NCBI GenBank assembly: GCA_945291235.1
Contig: CALYQY010000056.1
Location: forward strand, 1-15,479
Origin: an uncultured Gilliamella sp.
Lineage (GTDB): Bacteria; Pseudomonadota; Gammaproteobacteria; Enterobacterales; Enterobacteriaceae
Length of the DNA: 15,479 bases
Direction of reading: 5' to 3'
Position numbers and translations under genes: made by a program
Shown: positions 1 to 6,085 of the stretch, piece after piece
How positions within the stretch are numbered: the stretch's first letter is position 1
Layout of the letters: every line of letters begins with the position of its first letter
Notes under the pieces: generated by a model
The model's database searches: none
What the model was told of the DNA's origin: nothing
The model's input: only the letters and a program-made list of their open reading frames with translations

Positions 1-73
1 CGGAGCCGTCGTAATAGCTCGAATAATTAAGGCCTATGGATTTCGTACAAAGCTACAACTTAAACTTTTATAG
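1..73 (+). CDS. C-terminal end of an unidentified gene, cut by the window edge
   Basis: A reading frame is open from base 2 to a TAG at 71-73. It encodes about 23 residues with a protein-like mix (it begins GAVVIARIIKAYG and ends KLLstop). I do not recognise the family. The stretch is short, and 70 open bases in AT-rich DNA could occur by chance. The protein-like composition, and the fact that the next gene has its own Shine-Dalgarno about 20 bases after this stop, make a real gene end plausible but unproven. Confidence 0.3.
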   Translation, partial: GAVVIARIIKAYGFRTKLQLKLL

Positions 74-92
74 AAACTGGTAACATATTGTT

Positions 93-99
93 GGGGGAG
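93..99 (+). promoter_or_regulatory. Ribosome binding site that decides the start of the 105 gene
   Basis: A GGGGGAG run at 93-99 lies before two in-frame GTG codons, at 99 and 105. The GTG at 99 overlaps the Shine-Dalgarno itself, while the GTG at 105 sits five bases after it, so 105 is the likelier start. Confidence 0.55.
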
Positions 100-104
100 T
101 GATT

Positions 105-932
105 GTGGATAAAAAAAATAAATCTAAGAAAACAACTTGTGATAGTGTATCAAGTTCTATATTACCAGAAAATAATGATGTTCAAAAAGATGGTGTTTTA
201 TTTAAGGAAATAGGTTTTTTTGCTGTTATTTTAACTGCTTTACTATATATGAGTGCATATGTATGTGAGGCAATAACGGCAATTTATTTTGGATTTGATA
301 TTGATTTAATATCATTACCTATATCTACTATTATAAAAAATAACATAATATCTTTATTTATAATAATTTCATCATTATTGCCAATTATATTTGATTATTT
401 ATGTAGTAAAAAAAAGCCCAGTAAACTAATCAATTTTAAATATAATTGTTTAGTTACAGCTTTTGCTGTACAAATTGTTGGAGTCACATGTTTCTTTCTC
501 TACAAAATTAAAGGGATTGAATCTTGGGGGGGGATTTTTACTACTATAATTATTGCTATTTTTATACTTCTTTTTATTTTAGTTTTATTTAAAGCAAGTA
601 ATTCAAAGGCGTTTATGCAATTATTTTGTTATCTTTCTATATTATTTCTTTTATATTTTTTTTTAGTTGGATTTATATTTTTTACTTTTAATTTAAAAGA
701 AAATAAATCTCATCAATCTTTTGAATATTATAAACAAAATTATATTTTATTGAGAAAGTATGATGATAATATAGTCGCAAAAAAGATTATTTCAAAAGAG
801 TCAAATGGTCAAAAGGAAAACTGTTTTGACAGTGAAATTTTATTTTTACCTGTCAATATTCTTGAGAAAGGGATAATTTTTACAACTATAAATGTTGAGG
901 GTAATTGTAAACAATTAAGAGTTGAAAAATGA
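105..932 (+). CDS. Hypothetical five-helix integral membrane protein with C-terminal cysteine-containing domain
   Basis: I do not recognise this family. The GTG at 105 gives about 275 residues; the frame is also open from a GTG at 99. The N-terminal ~30 residues are Lys/Asn/Ser rich and should be cytoplasmic. Five hydrophobic segments follow, near residues 38-58, 76-98, 112-135, 145-165 and 172-198. The basic loop after segment 2 (CSKKKPSK) fits an inside location, which puts the last ~75 residues outside the inner membrane. That tail holds two cysteines (in ENCFDSE and GNCKQL), consistent with a periplasmic disulphide. The gene lies just upstream of the integrase remnant, so it may be prophage or island cargo. 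Candidate roles such as superinfection exclusion or an abortive-infection membrane effector rest only on position and topology. Composition is very AT rich, with long A and T runs. Confidence 0.75.
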   Translation: MDKKNKSKKTTCDSVSSSILPENNDVQKDGVLFKEIGFFAVILTALLYMSAYVCEAITAIYFGFDIDLISLPISTIIKNNIISLFIIISSLLPIIFDYLCSKKKPSKLINFKYNCLVTAFAVQIVGVTCFFLYKIKGIESWGGIFTTIIIAIFILLFILVLFKASNSKAFMQLFCYLSILFLLYFFLVGFIFFTFNLKENKSHQSFEYYKQNYILLRKYDDNIVAKKIISKESNGQKENCFDSEILFLPVNILEKGIIFTTINVEGNCKQLRVEK

Positions 933-1060
933 CATTACATAAGAAAAACGACAAGTCGCTATTCAAAAAATGTCTTTAAGAAAATCGTAAGATTTGTAAT
1001 ACCTTCGCAATCAAAGTTTTAACCTTGGTTTATTAGAATTAATTTGAGAAAAAATAGGCT

Positions 1061-1300
1061 ATGGTGGAAAGATTGATAAACACCATTTATTGGGTATGGT
1101 ATTCATTCATTTGTCAGGCTGGTATAGAAATATCTTATTGTCAACCAACGAAAGTTTTACGTCATACTTTCGTTAGCTATTTTATGATGAATTCAAGTAA
1201 CATTGTTGCATTTATAAAAATACTCGACCACATCTATAACAAAATCATCATGCTATATGCTTATTATATATACTTTGTAATATTGAAGCAGTTAAGTTGA
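1061..1300 (+). pseudogene. Remnant of a P2-type tyrosine recombinase (integrase), C-terminal catalytic part only
   Basis: The 79-codon frame aligns by eye with the C-terminal end of P2-family phage integrases, where the usual text is like GIELPKGQxTHVLRHTFASHFMMNGGNI followed by LGH and RYAH. Here it reads AGIEIS, KVLRHTFVSYFMMN, ILDH and MLYAYY. The box II arginine (R34), the second histidine (H57) and the nucleophile tyrosine (Y66, nine residues after H57) remain. The first histidine of HxxR is lysine (K31) and the glycine of LGH is aspartate (D56). An in-frame TAG at 1055-1057 precedes the ATG. The N-terminal DNA-binding half is absent, and I could not find it in the 130 bases upstream. 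It should be inactive. It marks the site of an old integration event and may be the integrase of the tail element downstream or of another element. Confidence 0.8.
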
Positions 1301-1324
1301 ATACATTTAGAGAAATTATGAATA

Positions 1325-2668
1325 ATGAAAAGTAATTTTATTTTTACTCCTGAAAAATTTGATAGTTATCCAATACATACTAATGCATGTGTTGGTAACA
1401 ATGGTAATTCGGATATATTTGAATATGCTAAAGGATTTGCATCTGCAGCTAATATTTTGATAAAAATTTCCACTACTCAGGATAGTAGCTTTGGAAACTT
1501 GTTTCATCCTGATTATGCAGTTTATCCTATTTGTTTTAATATGAGACATTCTATTGAATTATTTTTAAAAAGTTATATTAAATTTACAATTCATTTGGCT
1601 GAATTAAAAAAAATAAAAATAAATCATTCAGCAGCAATGATGAAAGCTCATGATATTAATAATTTATGGGATTACTTGACTAATAATTATAAAATTTTAG
1701 ATAAAAGGTTAATTAATAAGGCTAACGTTATAGCTCCTTATATTGAGTGTTTTGGAAATATTGATGCTACAGGTCAAACATTTCGATACCCTTATGATAT
1801 TGAAAATAAAAAACACCTTATATCTCAGTCAGTTATAAATATAATGCATTTAGGTAGACATTTTAATGAATTAGAGCGGTTATTAGAATCATTTTATAAT
1901 TATCATCATTCAATTATTTTTGAGTATGAAATGGGAAGTTTTACAAGAAATTTATCTAGAGATGATTTGTTAGCCATTGCTAAAATGTTACCCCATATTA
2001 ATGAATGGAAAAATAATAGTTTTAAAAAGCTAAAAAATGAAATAATAGCTATATTTAACATAAGCTCAAATGAACTTACTAATGCAATCAATATTATAAA
2101 AAATCATTATGAATTTGGATATTTCATTGGAAAAGTTCCATTACTATCTGATTTTAATGAAGAAGAATTTTACTTTTTTATGGATAAATGGTACCAATTA
2201 CATGATTTATCCTATATTTATAACAAATCAGATGATCTAATTATCGATTCAAATAATATTGATTCCAGTATAGATGAAAATAATAAAAGAAGCTTTAAAA
2301 AGAGAGTAATTAGAGGAACAAATAAATCTTATGAAATAGCTAAAACAACAGATGAGTTAATAAACTACATTGAAGCAAAAACAGTAATAAATATAAATAC
2401 GCTTTATTATTTTTCACGAGAATGTGTTTTTTCTGAAGAATATAGCTTAACTTATCCTTATTATGAAAGAGATTGCAAACAAGATATAAAACAGGCTATA
2501 AGACATATTTTGAATAAAACCATATTATTACCAGAGATTATAATTAGCTTATTACGATTAAATCAAAACCAAATTGCTCTAACTTTAATTGATAAATATA
2601 AGCTTAAAAATTACATAAAAGAGCAATTAGAGCAAAGGGATATCAACATTTCAATTAGTTTTGACTAA
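1325..2668 (+). CDS. Hypothetical protein with HEPN-like N-terminal motifs, possible defence or cargo protein
   Basis: A 447-residue soluble protein with no signal peptide or membrane segment. The start is the ATG at 1325. An ATG at 1318 stops after five codons, and the Shine-Dalgarno is weak (GAGAAA). The N-terminal half resembles HEPN-type helical-bundle proteins. A helix MRHSIELFLKSY (residues 73-84) carries the pattern expected of an aligned Arg/His plus Glu-Leu-x-Leu-Lys, followed by a conserved-looking HDINNLW (H109-D110) and a TGQTFRYPYD turn (R154). Pairings of ELxLK, HD and D..fRYP are common in HEPN-like proteins of unknown function. The last ~200 residues are polar, with no motif I recognise. 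It stands alone between the integrase remnant and a gene-poor spacer, a usual place for phage or island cargo. Whether it is an RNase cannot be told: a clean R-x4-6-H motif is not visible (RHSIE offers R74 and H75 adjacent). Confidence 0.65.
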   Translation: MKSNFIFTPEKFDSYPIHTNACVGNNGNSDIFEYAKGFASAANILIKISTTQDSSFGNLFHPDYAVYPICFNMRHSIELFLKSYIKFTIHLAELKKIKINHSAAMMKAHDINNLWDYLTNNYKILDKRLINKANVIAPYIECFGNIDATGQTFRYPYDIENKKHLISQSVINIMHLGRHFNELERLLESFYNYHHSIIFEYEMGSFTRNLSRDDLLAIAKMLPHINEWKNNSFKKLKNEIIAIFNISSNELTNAINIIKNHYEFGYFIGKVPLLSDFNEEEFYFFMDKWYQLHDLSYIYNKSDDLIIDSNNIDSSIDENNKRSFKKRVIRGTNKSYEIAKTTDELINYIEAKTVININTLYYFSRECVFSEEYSLTYPYYERDCKQDIKQAIRHILNKTILLPEIIISLLRLNQNQIALTLIDKYKLKNYIKEQLEQRDINISISFD

Positions 2669-2827
2669 TTTTTATGACATTAAGAATATTTTTTAGATAA
2701 TGAAATGTGACAATATAGTTTAAATGTAAATTATCAGTTTTCAAATTTTAATTTTGTATGTTCAATTAGTTACTGGTTCATGTTTAGTTAAGTTGACTAT
2801 TAAATTATAAAATTTTTTACTTTATAC

Positions 2828-2860
2828 TTATGTTAAATCAGAAAAAATGAACATGATCAT
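2828..2860 (-). CDS. Candidate 10-codon leader or micropeptide ORF with perfect Shine-Dalgarno
   Basis: On the minus strand, AAGGAGGT (complement of 2867-2874) is followed, six bases on, by ATG at 2860 and a frame reading MIMFIFSDLT then TAA. An 8-base match to the anti-Shine-Dalgarno at ideal spacing is unusual for chance sequence. No larger gene follows on that strand, so this is not a leader for anything visible. It could encode a small hydrophobic peptide, or be the start of a deleted gene. Only the start site is well supported. Confidence 0.25.
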   Translation of the reverse strand: MIMFIFSDLT

Positions 2861-2931
2861 TTCGGTACCTCCTTATTTTTTTATTAAGACACAGTTTTTA
2901 TTAAGCAAAACCGATAATTTGTCTTGATTAA

Positions 2932-2959
2932 TTGACACCGTACATTTTTGGTGTATAAT
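2932..2959 (+). promoter_or_regulatory. Consensus sigma70 promoter with an internal dyad
   Basis: TTGACA (2932-2937) and TATAAT (2954-2959) are both perfect hexamers with a 16-base spacer. Transcription would begin near 2966. An inverted repeat ACACC (2935-2939) / GGTGT (2950-2954) spans the spacer and the edges of both hexamers, where a repressor could bind. No gene begins within 500 bases downstream, and a terminator follows at 2986-3016. Confidence 0.75.
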
Positions 2960-2965
2960 TAACCT

Positions 2966-3016
2966 AAACTAAGATAATTTTATTTAAAGCCCCGCTATAA
3001 ATAGTGGGGCTTTTTT
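2966..3016 (+). ncRNA. Candidate ~50-nt small RNA between promoter and terminator
   Basis: This is inferred only from a perfect promoter (2932-2959) and a strong intrinsic terminator (2986-3016) with no reading frame between. The product would have a ~20-nt AU-rich single-stranded 5' part and the terminator hairpin. I recognise no known RNA family. Alternatives are a relic transcription unit whose gene has been deleted, or a promoter reading through the terminator toward the tail genes under antitermination. Confidence 0.35.
2986..3016 (+). terminator. Strong intrinsic terminator
   Basis: AAAGCCCCGCTAT (2986-2998) pairs with ATAGTGGGGCTTT (3001-3013) over up to 13 bp with one G-U pair; the innermost pairs must open to form a loop. 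A T run continues to 3016. The A run before the stem means it could also work on the minus strand. Confidence 0.85.
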
Positions 3017-3438
3017 ATTTCTCGAAAACATTAATGGGTTACTAAAATAATAATTTCCCGTTTTTTAGTTGATAGAAATGAAATTGATAGTTTATAAAAT
3101 ATTTCAGATTTATTTTTTATATGATCAATGCCAAATTATTTAAAAAGGAGGTTTTCAAAAAACGTAAACAAATAATTAATTTTATCTTACTAACAGTGTC
3201 ATCAGTATAAAAAAGATGTTATATCTTTTCTTACAACTTTTTAAATTAACATAAGTAACGTTTTCAATTTTTAGATTTAAACCTTAAACATCATCTCCAT
3301 CGTGAGTTTATTCAAACTCTCAACAACTTTCTAATAATACAATCTCAAAAAATTAAATCAGAAATCTCATCAGTATATTAGATGAATTGATAGCCTCAAT
3401 TCTAACGATTTATTTAGAAATTCTGATAATCAATCACC

Positions 3439-3471
3439 GCAAAATAGCAATATTTTCAATTGTTATTTTGC
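3439..3471. repeat. 13-bp inverted repeat upstream of the tail tube gene
   Basis: GCAAAATAGCAAT (3439-3451) and ATTGTTATTTTGC (3459-3471) are complementary except for one G-T pair, with a 7-base loop (ATTTTCA). The right arm ends 27 bases before the Shine-Dalgarno of the 3509 gene. There is no following T run, so it is not a standard terminator. It could be an operator or activator site for the tail operon, or a hairpin in its 5' leader. Confidence 0.55.
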
Positions 3472-3508
3472 AAATACAACTAAAACATTTAATTAATTAG
3501 GAAATAAT

Positions 3509-5050
3509 ATGAATACAACAAAAACAATTGACAGTAATGTTACAAGTTTATACATCGCAGAAGAAGATGATTTAAAAATACTTCCTAGCAATCCTGTTTG
3601 GCATGGTATCGAAGTAAATAGCTATAGTGATTTCGGCGGTTCTACAACCTTACTACAGCGAGAAACGATCAATCCTTCACGACAAAATCAAAAGGGTAAA
3701 ATTGTTGATATTGATGCTTCAGCAGGTTTTAGCCTTGATATGACTAAAAATATTTTTCCATGGCTAATGCGAGGCTTCATGTTTGCAGAAGCAAGAGAAA
3801 AATTTACAACTCAATCACTTAGCGGTAAAACATTACCTATTAAGAGTGTATCAAAAGGTTATAATTTTCCAGATAGTCATAAATTACCGCAAAAATTACT
3901 GACAGGCACGATTATTCATGCTTCAGGGTTTAGCAATTTTGCAAACAATGGTTTAAAAATTGTATCTTCTTGCTCTGATAACAATATTTCAACTAACTCA
4001 AGTACACCACAAATAGAAGAATTGAATCCGCCAGCTAGCGCAAAAATTTCTGCGGTAGGTTTTAAATTCAGCTCAGGTAGTTGTTCAATGGAAGTTAAAA
4101 AAGGAACATTACCTAAATTAGTTTCCACTTCGACTGATTTAACTAAACTCGGATTAATTGAAGGTGAATGGATTTGGGTTGGTGGTGATGCATCGGACTC
4201 TTATTTTCCAAAAAATAGAGGTTGGGCAAGAATAACCGAAATTACTGCGAAAACAATAACTTTTGATGATACCGACTTTGTGCCTGAAAATGATACCGGT
4301 GCTAATATTAAATTAGAAATCTATTTTGGAACGGTAATTAAAAATGAAAAAGAACAAAATAAAATTGTTAAAAAAACCTATTGTTTTGAACGAACACTCG
4401 GTTCAGTTAATAACGAAATTCAAGCCCAATACGTAAATGGGGCAGTTGCAAATGAATTAACCATTAATATGGGTTCAGCGCAATATGTTACTGCAGATTT
4501 GAATTATGTTGGATGTAATTCTTTCACGAAAAAAGGGAAGGATCGAATTATAGGTGAACGTTTAGAATGTGATAAATCATCACCTTTTAACGCAACTTCT
4601 AATATTTATCGACAAAAATTAAGTATCAATGATACGAAAAGTTCAACACCAAGTGCTTTATTTGCTTATGTTACTGATTCCAGTTTAGCTATTTCTAATG
4701 GTGTTACAGGAGTTAAAGGACTTGGAATTTTAGGAAGCTTTGATGTATCTGTTGGTAATTTTAGTGTAACCGGATCAATTACCGCATACTTTTCTTCAGT
4801 TGATGCGATAGAAGCGATTCGAAACAACGCCGATGTTGGCTTTTCGACAATTTTAGCTGCGGAAAATTCAGGGGTCATTTTTGACATTCCTTTATTAGCG
4901 TTAAGTGGTGGTATGCCTAATATAGAAAAAGATCAGAAAATTACGATACCACTTGAGAAAACAGGGGCGGAAAACAAACATGGTTACACAATGATGTATC
5001 AAACATTTGAATACCTTCCTGATTCTGCAATGCCATATGTTAACGTTTAA
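3509..5050 (+). CDS. Phage major tail tube protein
   Basis: A 513-residue protein that should polymerise into the tail tube. The start is the ATG at 3509 with AGGAA at 3499-3503. The assignment rests on an N-terminal region typical of large siphophage tube proteins of the YuA type (residues 1-90: GxTT then RxTINPSRQNQKGKI, then DMTKNIFPWLMRGFMF). Position agrees: it directly precedes the frameshifted chaperone and tape-measure genes. Residues ~213-255 (LGLIEGEWIWVGGDASDSYF and on) look like an inserted small beta-barrel repeat seen in these proteins, and the C-terminal half continues the beta-rich tube fold. The protein is longer than lambda gpV (about 246 residues), as expected for this subgroup. 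It is the first gene of the tail module; the stop at 5048-5050 is 37 bases before the next gene. Confidence 0.8.
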   Translation: MNTTKTIDSNVTSLYIAEEDDLKILPSNPVWHGIEVNSYSDFGGSTTLLQRETINPSRQNQKGKIVDIDASAGFSLDMTKNIFPWLMRGFMFAEAREKFTTQSLSGKTLPIKSVSKGYNFPDSHKLPQKLLTGTIIHASGFSNFANNGLKIVSSCSDNNISTNSSTPQIEELNPPASAKISAVGFKFSSGSCSMEVKKGTLPKLVSTSTDLTKLGLIEGEWIWVGGDASDSYFPKNRGWARITEITAKTITFDDTDFVPENDTGANIKLEIYFGTVIKNEKEQNKIVKKTYCFERTLGSVNNEIQAQYVNGAVANELTINMGSAQYVTADLNYVGCNSFTKKGKDRIIGERLECDKSSPFNATSNIYRQKLSINDTKSSTPSALFAYVTDSSLAISNGVTGVKGLGILGSFDVSVGNFSVTGSITAYFSSVDAIEAIRNNADVGFSTILAAENSGVIFDIPLLALSGGMPNIEKDQKITIPLEKTGAENKHGYTMMYQTFEYLPDSAMPYVNV

Positions 5051-5087
5051 TTATATTAATCATAATTGTGCTTTTTAGGAGAAAAAA

Positions 5088-5507
5088 ATGAGTTTATTTG
5101 AACAATTTGAAACAGATAGAAATAAAGAAAAAGATGGGGTTCCAGTGACTTATGGAGCCAATAAAGACGGAACAATTCCAACGTTCTATTTAGCCCGAAT
5201 GGGAGGCGTAAATTCTAAATACTCAATGTTAATCAAAAAATTAACTAAACAATACAAAAGACAAATACAGTTAGATTCTTTGCCAGAAGATAAAGTCATT
5301 GAAATTTCGATGCAAGCTTTTGTTGGTGGTGTACTAAGAGGCTGGGAAAACATACAAGGACGTGACAATAAAATTATACCGTTCACTTCTGACAATGCAA
5401 TTAAGCTCTTAACTCAGTTGCCAGATTTATTCAATGATTTAATTGCACAAGCAAGTGATATTGATTTATTTAAAACGGTTGAGCTGGAAAAAGATATAAA
5501 AAACTAA
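5088..5507 (+). CDS. Tail assembly chaperone, zero-frame product (lambda gpG-like)
   Basis: A 139-residue protein starting at ATG 5088 with AGGAG at 5077-5081. It lies between the tail tube and tape-measure genes, as G does in lambda-like tails. There it would bind the tape-measure protein and recruit tube subunits during tail assembly in the cytoplasm. It is mostly helical and polar with no catalytic motif. Its last codons are GAT ATA AAA AAC TAA, so the slippery heptamer sits immediately before the stop. Sequence similarity to named chaperone families is not obvious by eye; the call rests on size, place and the frameshift arrangement. Confidence 0.75.
   Translation: MSLFEQFETDRNKEKDGVPVTYGANKDGTIPTFYLARMGGVNSKYSMLIKKLTKQYKRQIQLDSLPEDKVIEISMQAFVGGVLRGWENIQGRDNKIIPFTSDNAIKLLTQLPDLFNDLIAQASDIDLFKTVELEKDIKN
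5498..5504 (+). promoter_or_regulatory. Programmed -1 ribosomal frameshift site
   Basis: The heptamer A AAA AAC is in the correct X XXY YYZ phase for the 5088 frame, directly followed by the zero-frame TAA (5505-5507). Slipping back one base gives CTA ATT GAA and an open frame to 5839. A AAA AAC is a well-known efficient -1 site, and the adjacent stop may add a pause. I saw no strong downstream hairpin by eye. Confidence 0.85.
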
Positions 5508-5839
5508 TTGAAGTCCTTGAATATCAACTTGATATGAATGGAAAGGACGAAGATATCATCAGAATGTCTCAACAAATGGGACAAGCACTTCCAGATAAAA
5601 TCAAAAATAAACCCGAACTTGACGAACATCTTGAATTTTACTATCAAGCTTTTCTCGATTTAGATACGACACGTTCACATTCAATGGGCCCAACACCTAT
5701 TTCATGGTTAGCAATCATTGAATACGCTCGGTTTTATCAATTAGATAATGAAGATACGAATGATTTTGTTTATCTAATACGTGAAATGGATAAGGTAAAT
5801 TTAAAACATGTTAATCGGGCTTTTAAATCAAAAAACTAA
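5504..5839 (+). CDS. Tail assembly chaperone frameshift extension (lambda gpT-like domain of the G-T fusion)
   Basis: This frame is -1 relative to the 5088 gene and is open without a stop from the slippery site to the TAA at 5837-5839. The fusion would be 139 + 10 + 101, or about 250 residues, starting at 5088. An ATG occurs at 5534 but has no Shine-Dalgarno, so independent initiation is unlikely. The domain is acidic and helical, with the stretch FYQLDNEDTNDFVYLIREMD near its end. In lambda-like phages the T part binds tape-measure and tube subunits, and the low fusion yield sets the assembly ratio. That role is taken from the family. Confidence 0.8.
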   Translation, partial: LIEVLEYQLDMNGKDEDIIRMSQQMGQALPDKIKNKPELDEHLEFYYQAFLDLDTTRSHSMGPTPISWLAIIEYARFYQLDNEDTNDFVYLIREMDKVNLKHVNRAFKSKN

Positions 5840-5857
5840 GTAACATTTTTTAAAAGT

Positions 5858-5873
5858 AGATGATTATTCATCT
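5858..5873 (+). terminator. Weak hairpin after the chaperone gene
   Basis: AGATGA (5858-5863) pairs with TCATCT (5868-5873) around a TTAT loop, followed by TTATTAAG. It is six base pairs with low GC, so at best a weak terminator or mRNA-end hairpin. Confidence 0.25.
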
Positions 5874-5932
5874 TTATTAAGCTTAGTTCATTAAATTTTT
5901 TATTGAAAATAGAGTGGTTATATAAGGCTAAA

Positions 5933-6016
5933 ATGAACTTGTATAACTACTACTATTTTGTAAAAAGTTTACCTATAAATAATTTAAATCAGCGCTTTAA
6001 AAATATATCAACATGA
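5933..6016 (+). CDS. Possible 27-codon ORF in the gap before the tape-measure gene
   Basis: An ATG at 5933, with AAGG at 5924-5927, opens a 27-codon frame rich in Tyr, Asn and Phe (begins MNLYNYYYFVK) that ends at TGA 6014-6016. I recognise no family. It may be chance in the 246-base gap between the chaperone and tape-measure genes, where intact tail clusters usually have little space. Confidence 0.12.
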   Translation: MNLYNYYYFVKSLPINNLNQRFKNIST

Positions 6017-6085
6017 GAGACAGACTTATTAGTTAATAAATATTGTACCTCAATTTGATTATATTCAGGCAAAAAAGGGGTTTAT

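Larger units (their letters stand above)
2669..3508. other. 840-base gene-poor spacer upstream of the tail module
   Basis: There is no gene of normal size on either strand. It holds a divergent mini-ORF with a perfect Shine-Dalgarno (minus strand, 2828-2860), a near-consensus promoter (2932-2959), a strong terminator (2986-3016), an orphan AAGGAGGT at 3145-3152, and a long dyad (3439-3471). A 29-codon frame (3121-3210; K/F/I rich, begins MINAKLFKKE) has no Shine-Dalgarno and is probably chance. In an intact prophage the head genes would sit between integrase and tail, so this spacer is probably where they were lost. Confidence 0.7.

Noticed and set aside
1316..1549. Minus-strand reading frame opposite the start of the 1325 gene
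   Set aside because: It lies wholly against a better supported + strand gene, has low-complexity translation (Ile/Ser/Thr/Lys) and no ribosome binding site. Treated as a shadow, as are the other antisense frames over tail genes.
2793..2828. TTGACT ... TATACT as a + strand promoter
   Set aside because: The spacer is about 24 bases, too long for sigma70, and nothing suitable lies directly downstream.
3121..3210. 29-codon + strand frame in the spacer (begins MINAKLFKKE)
   Set aside because: No Shine-Dalgarno precedes it, it is short, and its Lys/Ile/Phe content is what AT-rich DNA yields by chance. The AAGGAGGT inside it belongs to no usable start.
5534..5536. ATG at 5534 as an independent start for the second chaperone frame
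   Set aside because: No Shine-Dalgarno lies at proper distance, and a correctly phased slippery heptamer with an open -1 frame explains its expression better.
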